A stretch of DNA of 64,000 nt from Streptomyces flavofungini (GCF_014650815.1 NZ_BMVR01000005.1:1-64000), one strand, 5' to 3'. Counted from the first letter of the stretch, positions 43,051-52,222 are shown. The notes: a model not told the origin generated them from the sequence alone. Program-made: numbers and translations.

Positions 43051-43805
43051 GCGCCGCCGCCGGATCCCGCGGCGTCGGCGCGCAACACGTAGCCGACGCC
43101 GCGCACCGTGTGCACGAGGCGCGGTTCGCCGCCGGCTTCGGTCTTCCGTCGCAGGTACATCACATACACGTCGAGGGAGTTGGAGGACGGCTCGAAGTCG
43201 AAGCCCCACACCGCCTTCAGGATCTGCTCGCGCGTCAGGACCTGGCGGGGGTGCGCCAGGAACATCTCCAGGAGCGTGAACTCCGTACGTGTCAGCTCCA
43301 CCGTGCGCGAGCCGCGCGTCACCTCGCGGGTCGCCAGGTCCATGCGCAGGTCCGCGAAGGTCAGGCCGTCGTCCGCCGCGGCGGCCTGACCGGCGGCCGT
43401 CGCGTACGTGCTGCGGCGCAGCAGGGCGCGGATCCGTGCGAACAGCTCGTCCAGCTCGAACGGTTTGACCAGGTAGTCGTCCGCCCCCGCGTCCAGGCCC
43501 GTCACCCGGTCGCCGACCGTGTCCCGGGCCGTCAGCATCAGGATCGGCGTCGTCGAACCCGCCGAGCGCAGCCTCCGGGCCGCCGTCAGGCCGTCCATCC
43601 GGGGCATCTGGATGTCCAGTACGACCAGGTCGGGTCGGTACGCCGCCGCCTTCTCCAGCGCGTCGGCGCCGTCCACGGCGACTTCCGTGCCGTAGCCCTC
43701 GAACGCGAGGCTGCGCTGCAGGGCCTCCCTCACGGCGGGCTCGTCGTCCACGATCAGGACGCGCTGCTGCGCCTGCGGATGCTGGTCGCCTTCGGCGGGG
43801 GTCAT
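43047..43805 (-). CDS. OmpR/PhoB-family response regulator (MprA-like)
   Basis: A 252-residue response regulator. The receiver domain has [14 protein letters not shown], the phospho-acceptor Asp in [13 protein letters not shown], and Lys in [11 protein letters not shown]. The C-terminal winged helix ends with [14 protein letters not shown] and [11 protein letters not shown]. It is the partner of the downstream kinase. The ATG at 43805 is typical in length but has no clear ribosome-binding site. A likely target is the htrA promoter, which carries 11-bp direct repeats (45070-45102). Confidence 0.93.
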   Translation of the reverse strand: MTPAEGDQHPQAQQRVLIVDDEPAVREALQRSLAFEGYGTEVAVDGADALEKAAAYRPDLVVLDIQMPRMDGLTAARRLRSAGSTTPILMLTARDTVGDRVTGLDAGADDYLVKPFELDELFARIRALLRRSTYATAAGQAAAADDGLTFADLRMDLATREVTRGSRTVELTRTEFTLLEMFLAHPRQVLTREQILKAVWGFDFEPSSNSLDVYVMYLRRKTEAGGEPRLVHTVRGVGYVLRADAAGSGGGA

Positions 43806-43900
43806 GGGAGGTCGGCTTTCTGGTGGGGTGCGGGGTGGGGCGGAGCCTGTATCAGCGTCGCACGGGGGGCGGGGGCGGGCCCTGCGGGGCATTTCCCCAT

Positions 43901-43922
43901 CCCACTCGCACGGGACACCCAC
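43901..43922. repeat. Dispersed 22-bp repeat, copy A
   Basis: CCCACTCGCACGGGACACCC and the following 2 bp match 57469-57490 with one difference. It sits between the regulator start and the HtrA stop. Confidence 0.6.
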
Positions 43923-43934
43923 CACTCCGCAGGG

Positions 43935-45050
43935 CTAACCGTCGGCCCCGGCCCGCAGCTTCCCCAGGTCCGCCTTGACCGCGTTGATCGGAATCGCGAA
44001 CCCCAACCCCACACTCCCCGACTCGGAAGCCCCACTCGAACTGCCGGAGTACATCGCCGAGTTGATCCCGACGATGTTCCCGTTCATGTCGATGAGCGCA
44101 CCCCCCGAGTTCCCGGGATTGAGCGACGCATCGGTCTGCAACGCCTTGTACGTGGTCTTGGAGGACCCCGTGTCCCCGTTGAACTGCTCACCCCCGAACT
44201 CGAACGGCCACCCCCCACCAGGCCCCTGTCCCTGCCCCTGCTGTTCCTGCCCCCGCCCGGGATCGGCGGACACGGTCACATCCCGGTCGAGCGCGGAGAC
44301 GATCCCACTGGTGACGGTCCCGGTCAGCCCCTCGGGCGACCCGATGGCGACGACTTCCTGCCCGACCTGCACGTCGTCGGAGTCCCCGAGGTTCGCGGCC
44401 TTCAGCCCGGAAGCCCCTTCGAGCTTGATCAGCGCGAGGTCCTTCTTGCTGTCGGTACCGACGGTCTTGGCCTTGTAGGTCTTGCCGTCGCTGGTCTGGA
44501 CGGTGATGTCGGTGGCGCCGGAGATGACGTGGTTGTTGGTGACGATCTCGCCGCCGGAGGTGATGATGACCCCGGACCCGGTGGACTTGCCGGAGCCGGT
44601 GGTGGCGTTGATCTCGACGATGCTCGGGGAGACGGCGGCGGCGACCCCGGCGACGGTGCCCTTGCTGCCGGCGGAGACGCTGGTCCCGTTGACGTTCCGC
44701 GCGCCGCCGTTGCCGCTGCCGTCGCCGGTCAGGGTCTGGACGGCGTACGCGGTACCGCCCCCGACGGCCGCGGCGGCGAGCGCGACGGCGGCGAGGAGGG
44801 CGACGGGGCCGCGGGCGCGCCGGTTGCCGCGACCGGGACCCGGGTCCGCACCGTGGGCCGGGCCCGCACCGGGGGCCGGACCTGCACCGGGGGCCGGACC
44901 TGCACCGGGGGCCGGACCCGAGGCCGACATCGAAGCCGGATCCGGCGCCGGAGCCGAGAACGCGCCCTGCGCGGGCGTGCCCATCGCCTGGGGCGGGTCG
45001 AATGCGGGCGGAGGCGGGTACTCGCCGTGCTGGCGGAAGGGTTCTGTCAT
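43935..45050 (-). CDS. Membrane-anchored HtrA/DegP-type serine protease, no PDZ
   Basis: A 371-residue protease. A Pro/Ala-rich cytoplasmic N-terminus with repeated PAPGAG units and one transmembrane helix (about 82-103) precede an extracytoplasmic trypsin-like domain with the triad His in IVTNNHVISGA, Asp in KKDLALIKL and Ser in NPGNSGGALID. The protein ends shortly after IPINAVKADLGKL, so the PDZ domain found in most HtrA proteins is missing. It presumably degrades misfolded envelope proteins. The ATG at 45050 gives MTEPFRQ. It lies upstream of the MprAB-like pair on the same strand. Confidence 0.9.
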   Translation of the reverse strand: MTEPFRQHGEYPPPPAFDPPQAMGTPAQGAFSAPAPDPASMSASGPAPGAGPAPGAGPAPGAGPAHGADPGPGRGNRRARGPVALLAAVALAAAAVGGGTAYAVQTLTGDGSGNGGARNVNGTSVSAGSKGTVAGVAAAVSPSIVEINATTGSGKSTGSGVIITSGGEIVTNNHVISGATDITVQTSDGKTYKAKTVGTDSKKDLALIKLEGASGLKAANLGDSDDVQVGQEVVAIGSPEGLTGTVTSGIVSALDRDVTVSADPGRGQEQQGQGQGPGGGWPFEFGGEQFNGDTGSSKTTYKALQTDASLNPGNSGGALIDMNGNIVGINSAMYSGSSSGASESGSVGLGFAIPINAVKADLGKLRAGADG

Positions 45051-45069
45051 GTCTTCGATCGTGTGGCCC

Positions 45070-45102
45070 GTACATGAGAGCCCCCTGAGGACGCCCTGAG
45101 AA
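45070..45102 (-). promoter_or_regulatory. Three 11-bp-phased direct repeats upstream of htrA
   Basis: On the plus strand, units at 45070-45080, 45081-45091 and 45092-45102 each end in TGAGAG, TGAGGA or TGAGAA, giving CTCA-type half-sites every 11 bp on the coding strand. That spacing is the usual binding pattern of OmpR-family regulators. They are 20-52 bp upstream of the htrA start. Confidence 0.6.
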
Positions 45103-45244
45103 CCCCACCAGAACCGCGTTCGCCCGATATAAAGCCCACCCGCACGAGCCCCCACAGACCCCCAGCACCACCCCCCACAGCGACCGCCCCCACAACGACC
45201 GCCGCCACCCCGAGCAACCTCACCCCGCCGAGCAACCTCACCCC

Positions 45245-45316
45245 GCCGAGCCGCCGAGCCGCCGAGCCGCCGAGCCGCCGAGCCGCCGAGCCGCCGAGCC
45301 GCCGAGCCGCCGAGCC
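45245..45316. repeat. Nine perfect copies of an 8-bp repeat
   Basis: GCCGAGCC is repeated nine times without error. An 18-bp direct duplication (CAACCTCACCCCGCCGAG) lies just before it. The array falls in the non-coding gap between htrA and the TetR gene and is a probable slippage-variable locus. Confidence 0.9.
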
Positions 45317-45352
45317 GCTCTCAGCCCTGAGCCCCCGCACCCCACGCCCCCC

Positions 45353-46018
45353 TCACCCCACCAACCCCTCCAACGCCCCCACCGCATCCGCCACATACTC
45401 CGCGCCCAACGCCCCCGGCTCCCGCACCACCCGCTGCGCCAACCCCGCCGCCAACGCGTGCGCGGCGGGCGCGAGCCGGGCCGCGTCCTCGTCCGTGCTC
45501 CGGCCGCCACCGGCGAGCACCCGCCCGGCGAACACCTGCCGCAACAGCTCCGCGACTTCCTCCGCGTGGGCGTCCAGGGTCCGCCCGAGCTCCGCGTCCC
45601 GCAGCCCCACCACGGCCGCCTCCAGCTCGAAGGCGAACCACTGCGGCGCCCGCTCGTCCCCGGCGAGCCCGTGCAGTACGCGGCCGAAGGCCCGCAGCGC
45701 CTCCCCGAGGGTGAGTTCCTCGTCGTCGAGGACGACGGCGAGGCCGTCCCGCAGCCGCTGCGTCAGCCGTTCGACGGCGGCGACGAGGAGGCTCCGCTTG
45801 CTCCCGAAGATCGAGTACACGGCCCCCGTGGTCAGCCCGGCCCGCTCGGCGATGTCCTCAAGGCGGGCCGCCCGATACCCCCGGGCACCCATCTCGGCGA
45901 GCGCGGCATCGACCAACGCCGCCCGGTTCTCGCCGCGCCGCTCGGCCCGAGTCATCCGCGTGACCCCGACGCCTCGCCGCTCCCCACCCGAGGCACCGAC
46001 CCCCGACCCGTCACCCAT
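45353..46018 (-). CDS. TetR family regulator
   Basis: A 221-residue repressor. The N-terminal helix-turn-helix (about 28-75) includes LEDIAERAGLTTGAVYSIFGSKRSLL; the rest is the helical ligand-binding domain. The ATG at 46018 lies 8 bp inside the end of the upstream M14 gene, so they are co-transcribed. The obvious candidate site is the palindrome upstream of the M14 gene (47390-47429). Confidence 0.88.
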   Translation of the reverse strand: MGDGSGVGASGGERRGVGVTRMTRAERRGENRAALVDAALAEMGARGYRAARLEDIAERAGLTTGAVYSIFGSKRSLLVAAVERLTQRLRDGLAVVLDDEELTLGEALRAFGRVLHGLAGDERAPQWFAFELEAAVVGLRDAELGRTLDAHAEEVAELLRQVFAGRVLAGGGRSTDEDAARLAPAAHALAAGLAQRVVREPGALGAEYVADAVGALEGLVG

Positions 46019-47381
46019 CCCACTCACCCTTCTCCACGTCCCGACCCGACACGCCCCCACCCAACCCCCGGACAGCCACCAACGCCGCCTCCACCTGCAC
46101 GCCCACCAGCCGCCGCAGCGGGAACGCCGCCCCCGGCAGCTCCCGCTCCGCCTCCCCGCACCGCTCGTCGAAGAGCCGTCCAGCCGCCCGCGCGGCGCGG
46201 CGCAGCGCGGGCGGCTGGTTGCCGGAGGCGAGCTCGACGGCGAGTTGGCGGCGGAGCAGCCCGGCGGCCCGCAGCCGCATCATCTGTGGGACGCACCGCG
46301 CCCCGAACTCCTCGGCCACCGTGGCCGTCCGCTCCCCGACGGCCGCGGCCACCGCGTCGTGGGCGTCCGCGACGGCGCGCGCGCCGGCGAGCGTGTCCGT
46401 GACCGCGGCCCGCATCGGTGTCGCCACCGCGAGCAGCGGCAGCACCGCGTCGTGCACGTCGCTCAACTCGGCCGCGTCCGCACGCAGTCGCTCCGCTCCG
46501 GCGCGCAGCACGGTCGCGTACGGCTGCCCGGAGTCGGAGCCGTCCGCGGCCCGCGGGTCGTACCAGAGCGGCACCTCGGCGATGAGTGTGAGCGTCCCGT
46601 GCCGGGAGGCGTAGTGCGCGCTGGACCCGCCCCCGCGCGCGTCGCCCGCCCCGGCCCGCGCCGCGATCAGCTCCTCCGCGCCCGGCAGCACGTACACGCC
46701 GGGCCCCGCCTCCGGCCACCCCAGGGTGTCGACGGGGCCCAGGGACATCGGGACGCCGTGCCGTTCCGTGAGGGCGCCCAGTTCCGCGGCGAGGCCGGGC
46801 GCCGCGTGGCTGAGGACGAAGAAGGCGCCGCCGAAGTCCGCGTTGTGGAGGGAGTACTGGAAGGCGGGGCGCAGTTCGTCGATGAGGCGGGCGAGGGCCT
46901 GGGTCTCGGGGAGCGGGCGGTCGAAGTAGGCGCGTTCGTCCAGGACGGGGAAGGTCCACTCGGGCTGGTCGGCGAAGGCGGGCCGGTGGAAGCGGGAGTG
47001 GTAGCGGCGGATCGTGTACGGGCCGTCGAGCCAGGCCTCGTTCAGGCGGGCGCCGTCCGGGTCCAGGCAGGGCAGGAAGTGCCAGGTGAAGTCGGAGCGC
47101 AGGGCGGGCTCGGCGGCGACGAGCCGGGCCAGGTGGCGCACGGTGAGCAGGCCGACGGGCTCGTTGGGGTGGGGGCCGCCGACGATCAGTGCGTTGCGGG
47201 GGCCGTCGCCGACGGAGAGCAGCCGCAGGGGCTCGCCGAGCCGGGAGCTGCCGACGCGGCGCAGTCGGCAGACGTCGGGCCGTTCCGCGGCGAGCCGCTC
47301 GATGTCGGCGTGCAGCTCGTCGACGGTGCAGAACCGGTCGATGTCCGGCAGCGCGCCACCCAGAGGGAGGGTCGTCGTCAT
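46011..47381 (-). CDS. M14 family zinc carboxypeptidase-like protein
   Basis: A 456-residue protein whose first 270 residues form an M14 carboxypeptidase fold. Zinc ligands are seen as the HxxE pair in GGPHPNEPVG and the His in YSLHNADFGG; the general-base Glu is in LTLIAEVPLW. The C-terminal 180 residues are helical and Ala/Arg-rich with no recognised domain. No signal peptide is present, so it acts in the cytoplasm, perhaps as an amidase or deacylase rather than a digestive peptidase. It shares an operon with a TetR regulator. Confidence 0.85.
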   Translation of the reverse strand: MTTTLPLGGALPDIDRFCTVDELHADIERLAAERPDVCRLRRVGSSRLGEPLRLLSVGDGPRNALIVGGPHPNEPVGLLTVRHLARLVAAEPALRSDFTWHFLPCLDPDGARLNEAWLDGPYTIRRYHSRFHRPAFADQPEWTFPVLDERAYFDRPLPETQALARLIDELRPAFQYSLHNADFGGAFFVLSHAAPGLAAELGALTERHGVPMSLGPVDTLGWPEAGPGVYVLPGAEELIAARAGAGDARGGGSSAHYASRHGTLTLIAEVPLWYDPRAADGSDSGQPYATVLRAGAERLRADAAELSDVHDAVLPLLAVATPMRAAVTDTLAGARAVADAHDAVAAAVGERTATVAEEFGARCVPQMMRLRAAGLLRRQLAVELASGNQPPALRRAARAAGRLFDERCGEAERELPGAAFPLRRLVGVQVEAALVAVRGLGGGVSGRDVEKGEWDG

Positions 47382-47389
47382 GCCGTTCC

Positions 47390-47429
47390 TTCCGTAATCT
47401 GGATTATTAAGATAACTGAGATTACGGAA
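47390..47429. promoter_or_regulatory. AT-rich palindrome upstream of the M14-TetR operon
   Basis: TTCCGTAATCT (47390-47400) and AGATTACGGAA (47419-47429) form perfect 11-bp arms around an 18-bp AT-rich centre (GGATTATTAAGATAACTG). It starts 9 bp upstream of the M14 start codon and covers the likely -10 region and ribosome-binding site. It is probably the operator of the co-transcribed TetR protein. Confidence 0.7.
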
Positions 47430-47476
47430 CTGTGGCAGAGGTCGGCCGGGGGCGCCACGTCCCCGGCACGGGAACC

Positions 47477-48520
47477 CTAGAGATCAGCCGCGGCCGCAGG
47501 CCCGCAGCCGCACGACTGCCGCACCACGAGCCGCGAGGGAAACACCTTCAGCCGCTCGCGCCGCGACCCGGCCACCCGCAGCCCGTCGTCCAGGACCAGG
47601 TCGACCGCCGCGCGGGCCATCGCCGGGCGGTCGGAGGCGACCGTGGTGAGGGGCGGGTCGGTGAGCCCGGCCTCCTTGACGTCGTCGAAGCCGGCGACGG
47701 CCAGCTCGCCGGGGACGTCGATGCGCAGTTCGCGGGCGGCCCGCAGGACGCCGATCGCCTGGTCGTCGGTGGAGCAGAAGATCGCGGTGGGGCGGTCGGG
47801 GCGGGCGAGGAAGCCGAGGGCGAGCTGGTAGGCGTCGTAGCGGTTGTAGGGGGCCTCGAAGAGGCGGCCCTCGACCGGGAGCCCGGCCTCGTGCATGGCG
47901 CGCCGCCAGCCCTCGACGTGGTCGGAGACGGGGTCGCCGACGATCGGGGTCTCGGCGGTGCCGCCGACGCAGGCCACGGCCGTGTGGCCGTGTTCGATCA
48001 GGTGCCGGGTGGCGAGCTGGGCGCCGCCCACGTCGTCCGTGACGACGGCGACGTCGTCCATGGCCTCGGGCCGCTCGTGCAGCAGGACCACGCGCGCGTC
48101 CCAGGCGTCGATCTCGGCGGCCGCCCCGTCGGTCAGCGCGTGGCTGACGAGGATCAGGCCGGAGACCCGCATGCCGAGGAAGGCGCGCAGATAGTGCGTC
48201 TCCCGCTCCGCGACGTAGTCCGTGTTGCCGACGAGCACCATTTTTCCGCGCTCGGACGCGGCCTGTTCGACGGCGTGCGTCATCTCCGCGAAGAACGGCT
48301 GGCGCGCGTCCGGCACGATCATGCCTATGAGGTCCGTGCGCCGGGACGCCATGGCCTGCGCGACCCGGTCCGGGCGGTAGCCCAGCTCCTTGATCGCGGC
48401 GAGCACCCGCTCGCGCGTGGCCGGGGCGACCGGCCGGGGTCCGTTGTTGATGACGTAGCTCACGACCGCGGTCGAAGTACCCGCCAGTCGCGCCACATCG
48501 TCCCGCGTCACCTTGGCCAC
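47477..48520 (-). CDS. LacI family regulator
   Basis: A 347-residue LacI/GalR repressor. The N-terminal helix-turn-helix [22 protein letters not shown] and hinge [18 protein letters not shown] lead into a periplasmic-binding-protein-like domain ([21 protein letters not shown] onwards) for a sugar or similar ligand. The C-terminal RQSCGCGP is common in streptomycete members. No sugar transporter or hydrolase is adjacent, so the regulon is elsewhere. It lies 23 bp beyond the glnR stop on the same strand and could be read from the glnR promoter. Confidence 0.9.
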   Translation of the reverse strand: MAKVTRDDVARLAGTSTAVVSYVINNGPRPVAPATRERVLAAIKELGYRPDRVAQAMASRRTDLIGMIVPDARQPFFAEMTHAVEQAASERGKMVLVGNTDYVAERETHYLRAFLGMRVSGLILVSHALTDGAAAEIDAWDARVVLLHERPEAMDDVAVVTDDVGGAQLATRHLIEHGHTAVACVGGTAETPIVGDPVSDHVEGWRRAMHEAGLPVEGRLFEAPYNRYDAYQLALGFLARPDRPTAIFCSTDDQAIGVLRAARELRIDVPGELAVAGFDDVKEAGLTDPPLTTVASDRPAMARAAVDLVLDDGLRVAGSRRERLKVFPSRLVVRQSCGCGPAAAADL

Positions 48521-48543
48521 GCGCGCAGTCTACGCGGATGGAC

Positions 48544-49380
48544 TCAACCCTGAGCAGGGCGTGCGACGGCTTCCTTCGCCCGTTCGGCGGCGGCCTCCGG
48601 CGCCCGCCCGGCCGCGGGCTTCGCGGCGGCCGCCCGCGCGCCGTCGGAGTCGCCCGTGCGCGCCGCCTTCTCCGCCTCCTCGCGCGCCGCCTTCTCGGCC
48701 CGCTCGACCTTCTCCGGGACCACGAAGCGGTAGCCGACGTTGCGCACGGTGCCGATCAGCGACTCGTGCTCGACGCCGAGCTTGGCCCGCAGGCGCCGTA
48801 CGTGCACGTCGACCGTCCGGGTACCGCCGAAGTAGTCGTAGCCCCAGACCTCCTGCAGCAGCTGGGCGCGGGTGAAGACCCGGCCGGGGTGCTGCGCGAG
48901 GTACTTGATCAGCTCGAACTCCTTGAAGGTCAGGTCCAGGACCCGGCCCTTCAGCTTCGCGCTGTACGTCGCCTCGTCCACGGAGAGGTCGCCGCCCCGG
49001 ATCTCCATGGGGGAGTCGTCGGCGGTGATCTGCTGGCGGCCCATGGCCAGGCGCAGGCGCGCCTCGACCTCGGCGGGGCCCGCGGTGTCCAGGAGGACGT
49101 CGTCGATGCCCCAGTCCGCGGTGACGGCGGCGAGGCCGCCCTCGGTGACCACCAGGACCAGCGGACAGCCGGGGCCGGTGGAGCGAAGGAGCTGGCAGAG
49201 GCTGCGGACCTGGGGCAGGTCGCGCCGCCCGTCGATCAGGATGACGTCGGCACCGGGGGTGTCGACCAGGGCCGGGCCCTCGGCGGGGGCCACCCGCACG
49301 TTGTGCAGCAGCAGGCCGAGTGCGGGGAGCACCTCCGTCGACGGCTGGAGGGCGTTGGTCAGGAGCAGCAGAGAACTCAT
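48544..49380 (-). CDS. glnR: Nitrogen regulator GlnR
   Basis: A 278-residue OmpR-family regulator, the global nitrogen regulator of actinomycetes. The start [20 protein letters not shown] is characteristic. The receiver domain keeps Asp50 (VILIDGRR) but lacks the normal acidic pocket and the conserved Lys, as known for GlnR, which works without a partner kinase. The winged helix contains [15 protein letters not shown] and the ending [15 protein letters not shown]...VGYRF. The C-terminal 55 residues are an Ala/Glu/Arg-rich tail. The ATG at 49380 has AGGTGG 8 nt upstream. It activates glnA, glnII, amtB and others elsewhere. Confidence 0.94.
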   Translation of the reverse strand: MSSLLLLTNALQPSTEVLPALGLLLHNVRVAPAEGPALVDTPGADVILIDGRRDLPQVRSLCQLLRSTGPGCPLVLVVTEGGLAAVTADWGIDDVLLDTAGPAEVEARLRLAMGRQQITADDSPMEIRGGDLSVDEATYSAKLKGRVLDLTFKEFELIKYLAQHPGRVFTRAQLLQEVWGYDYFGGTRTVDVHVRRLRAKLGVEHESLIGTVRNVGYRFVVPEKVERAEKAAREEAEKAARTGDSDGARAAAAKPAAGRAPEAAAERAKEAVARPAQG

Positions 49381-49706
49381 CGGGGCCCACCTGCCTGGGT
49401 CGCCTGCTGGTTCGTCGGCTGTTTCTTCTGACTGTGGTGCACGTTTCGCTCGCCCATTACGTCGGTTCCTCCTCGGTCCCTGCGAGGACGTATGCGGCAC
49501 TGCTTCGTACTGCTTCGCGTTTGTACTGCTTCGCGCTGGTTGATACCCGTCGTACACCTCCCGCGCCCTGGGTGGTGGCCGTGCGCGCCGTTCTTGAGAC
49601 TTCGTTTACGGGGCCTTGGTGGGGCTTCGTATACGAGTCCGCCGGAAAGCACGAAAGGACCCGGGGGCTTCGCTGCCCGGATCCTCTGCGCAGCAGAATA
49701 GCCCAC
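49381..49706. other. glnR promoter region
   Basis: A 326-bp divergent gap between glnR and the hydrolase gene. It contains three direct copies of ACTGCTTCG at 49499-49507, 49509-49517 and 49525-49533, with the last two inside a longer GTACTGCTTCGCG repeat. It is less GC-rich than flanking genes. No GlnR box (GTNAC-N6-GAAAC type) was seen. Confidence 0.5.
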
Positions 49707-50552
49707 ATGAGTTCCGGTCCGGCAGGTCAAACGGCGCGATCTTCTGTGCAGCCGCTCACTCGCGTTCAGCCGCGCGCCATGTCGCGTTCCACGCTCCTCA
49801 CCTCGGACGGGGTGCGGATCGAAGCCGCGTACGACCCCGGTCCGGGGCCGGTCGGCGGGCCCGCGATCGTGCTCGCGCACGGCTTCACGGGGGACCTGGG
49901 GCGGCCGCACGTGCGCCGGGCCGCGACGGTGTTCGCGCAGCGTGCGGCCGTGATCACGTTCTCGTTCCGGGGACACGGCGGATCCGGCGGACAGTCCACG
50001 GTCGGCGACCGCGAGGTGCTCGACCTCGCCGCCGCCGTCGAGTGGGCGCGCTCGCTCGGGCACACGCGCGTGGTCACGGTCGGCTTCTCCATGGGCGGCT
50101 CCGTGGTGCTGCGGCACGCCGCGCTGCACGGGGGGCGCACGGAAGCGCGCGTCGACGCGGTCGTGTCGGTCAGCGCGCCGGCCCGGTGGTTCTACCGGGG
50201 TACGGCGCCGATGCGGCGGCTGCACTGGGTGGTGACGCGGCCGGTGGGGCGGCTCGTCGGGCGGCTCGGGCTGCGCACCCGGATCCACCCGCACGAGTGG
50301 GACCCCGTCCCGCTGTCGCCCACGGAGTCCGTGCCGCTCATCGCCCCCACGCCCGTCCTGATCGTCCACGGCGACCAGGACCCGTACTTCCCCGTCGACC
50401 ATCCACGCATGCTGGCCGCCGCCGCGGGCGGCACGGCCGAGCTGTGGCTGGAACCCGGCATGGGGCACGCCGAGCACGCGGCGGACGACGAGCTGCTGGC
50501 GCGGATCGGCGCCTGGGCCACGGCATCATGGACGTCGGCAACCGCCGAGTGA
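49707..50552 (+). CDS. Alpha/beta hydrolase
   Basis: A 281-residue alpha/beta-fold hydrolase. It shows the oxyanion region AIVLAHGFTGDLGRP, the nucleophile elbow GFSMGGSV with catalytic Ser, an acid in VLIVHGDQDPYFP and the His in LEPGMGHAEHAADD. It resembles serine aminopeptidase S33 or lipase-like cytoplasmic enzymes. It is 22 bp before a MoaD-like gene. The substrate is unknown. Confidence 0.87.
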   Translation: MSSGPAGQTARSSVQPLTRVQPRAMSRSTLLTSDGVRIEAAYDPGPGPVGGPAIVLAHGFTGDLGRPHVRRAATVFAQRAAVITFSFRGHGGSGGQSTVGDREVLDLAAAVEWARSLGHTRVVTVGFSMGGSVVLRHAALHGGRTEARVDAVVSVSAPARWFYRGTAPMRRLHWVVTRPVGRLVGRLGLRTRIHPHEWDPVPLSPTESVPLIAPTPVLIVHGDQDPYFPVDHPRMLAAAAGGTAELWLEPGMGHAEHAADDELLARIGAWATASWTSATAE

Positions 50553-50574
50553 CTTGAGCGAAAGGAGGGGCGGG

Positions 50575-50829
50575 ATGGCTACTGGGACCATTCGGTACTG
50601 GGCCGCTGCCAAGGCCGCCGCGGGGATCGCCGAGGAGCCGTACGCCGAGGCCACGCTGGCCGAGGCGCTCAGCGCGGCCCGCGCACGACACCCCGGAGAA
50701 CTCGACCGCGTGCTGCTGCGCTGCTCGTTCCTCATCGACGGCGACCCCGTCGGGACCCGCGCCCATGAGACCGTACGGCTTGCCGAGGGCGGCACGGTCG
50801 AGGTGCTCCCGCCGTTCGCAGGAGGATGA
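50575..50829 (+). CDS. MoaD/ThiS family ubiquitin-like sulfur carrier
   Basis: An 84-residue beta-grasp protein. It has the MoaD-type IRYWAAAKAAAG start and ends in PPFAGG, the C-terminal di-Gly that is adenylated and converted to a thiocarboxylate to donate sulfur. It probably serves molybdopterin synthesis, but no moaE or moeB is adjacent, so thiamine or another sulfur pathway remains possible. The ATG at 50575 has AAAGGAGGGG directly upstream. Confidence 0.88.
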   Translation: MATGTIRYWAAAKAAAGIAEEPYAEATLAEALSAARARHPGELDRVLLRCSFLIDGDPVGTRAHETVRLAEGGTVEVLPPFAGG

Positions 50830-50839
50830 CCCGTACGCG

Positions 50840-52093
50840 ATGAGCAACGAACCGTACGACCCTTATCAGCAGTACCCGCAGCAGCCGCAGCCGCAGCAGT
50901 ACCAGGGCCACCCGGGTCAGCATCCCCACCAGGCCCAGCAGCAGCCCTACGACCCGCAGTACGGGCAGTACCCGCAGGAGCCCGTCGCCCAGCAGGGGTA
51001 TCCGCAGGGGCAGGGTGAGTGGGGGTATCAGGAGCCCTACGCGCAGCAGCAGTACGCCACGCAGCAGTGGGAGGGGCAGACCTGGGAGACGCAGGTGTCC
51101 GCGCCGCTGCCTGCCGTCGACGTGACCGAGACCGCGTATCTGCCGCCGCAGGGCTACGCGGAGCCGCCGCAGGCGTACCGGGCCCAGGCGTCCGCGTCGG
51201 ACCACCCGGGGTCGTACCCGGACCCGGGGTCGTACCCGGAGGAGCCCGCCGCCGGTGCTGTGCCCGCCCCTCCCCGGGCTCCCGCGCCCGACTCCGCTGC
51301 CGGATACGGCCCCGCCACCGTCACCGGCAACCCCCGCGTCACCGACGCCCAGCGGGCCCGTGCCGAAGGGCGGTCGCCGATCATAGAGCCGGGGATGCAG
51401 CCCGCGCTGCTCACCGCGGTGCTGGGGCTGCTGCTCGCCGGTGGGGCCGCGGTCGGTCAGTACGGGCTGCTCGTGCCGCTGGTGATCCTGCAGGGCGTGA
51501 CGGCCGCGGGATGGTTCCGGCTGAACGGGATGTGGCCCGCCCGGCAGGGCATCGCGCTCGCGTTCCTCGGCGGTGTCGCCGCCGACGTCGCGCTGCTGGC
51601 CACCGGCGAGGGCAACGCCCCGGCCGCGATCCTCGGCACCCTCGGCGTGTGGGTGCTGCTCGTCCTGGTGCTGCAGCTGCGCAGCCGCGCCGGTGCGGAC
51701 GAGCGGATGGCCGGGCTCATGGCCACGCTCGCCGCCAGCGCCCTCGCGATCATCGCGGCCGGGCACCTCGCCGCCGTGGACGACGCCGCGATCGTCGGCG
51801 GGGTCGCTGTCGCCGCGGCCGTGCTCGCCCGCGCGCTGCCGCTGCCGACGCCCGTCTCGGTGGTCGTGGCGCTGCTGGCCGCGGCCGGCGCGGGCATCGC
51901 GGTCGGCGGGGCGACGGACTTCGGGAGTGCGGGCGCGCTGCTCGGGCTCGCCGCGGGCGTGTGCGCCGTGATCGGGCACCGGGTCGCCTCGTACGACTAT
52001 CCGTCGCGGTTCGTGCACTTCACGGCCGGGGTCGCGCTGCCGCTCGCGGCGGCCGCGCCCGCCGTGTATCTGCTGGGGCGCGCCCTCGGCTGA
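50840..52093 (+). CDS. Gln/Tyr/Pro-rich membrane protein
   Basis: A 417-residue protein. The first 170 residues are strongly Gln/Tyr/Pro-rich (YDPYQQYPQQPQPQQYQ-like, low complexity). Seven or eight hydrophobic helices follow to the C-terminus. GGAGG near the stop of the MoaD gene is its ribosome-binding site, so the three genes from 49707 form an operon. I recognise no functional family. Confidence 0.8.
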   Translation: MSNEPYDPYQQYPQQPQPQQYQGHPGQHPHQAQQQPYDPQYGQYPQEPVAQQGYPQGQGEWGYQEPYAQQQYATQQWEGQTWETQVSAPLPAVDVTETAYLPPQGYAEPPQAYRAQASASDHPGSYPDPGSYPEEPAAGAVPAPPRAPAPDSAAGYGPATVTGNPRVTDAQRARAEGRSPIIEPGMQPALLTAVLGLLLAGGAAVGQYGLLVPLVILQGVTAAGWFRLNGMWPARQGIALAFLGGVAADVALLATGEGNAPAAILGTLGVWVLLVLVLQLRSRAGADERMAGLMATLAASALAIIAAGHLAAVDDAAIVGGVAVAAAVLARALPLPTPVSVVVALLAAAGAGIAVGGATDFGSAGALLGLAAGVCAVIGHRVASYDYPSRFVHFTAGVALPLAAAAPAVYLLGRALG

Positions 52094-52132
52094 GGGCGGG
52101 CGGGAGCCGCCCGCCGCGTCACAGTCGATCTA

Positions 52133-52167
52133 CAGGTCCCCGGCCGGGCACAGCGGCCGGGGACCTG
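52133..52167. terminator. Terminator after the Gln/Tyr/Pro-rich membrane protein gene
   Basis: CAGGTCCCCGGCCG (52133-52146) pairs with CGGCCGGGGACCTG (52154-52167), followed by TCCTTT. Confidence 0.85.
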
Positions 52168-52222
52168 TCCTTTAGGCTCGCGGCAACGGAACAGCCGAGG
52201 CGGGGGACGGGGAACAGCAGGC

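Noticed and set aside
51240..51310. GCTGTGCCCGCCCC segment in the Gln/Tyr/Pro-rich membrane protein gene as a third copy of the intragenic repeat
   Set aside because: Only about 14 bp resemble the repeat start and the rest diverges; composition alone can explain it.
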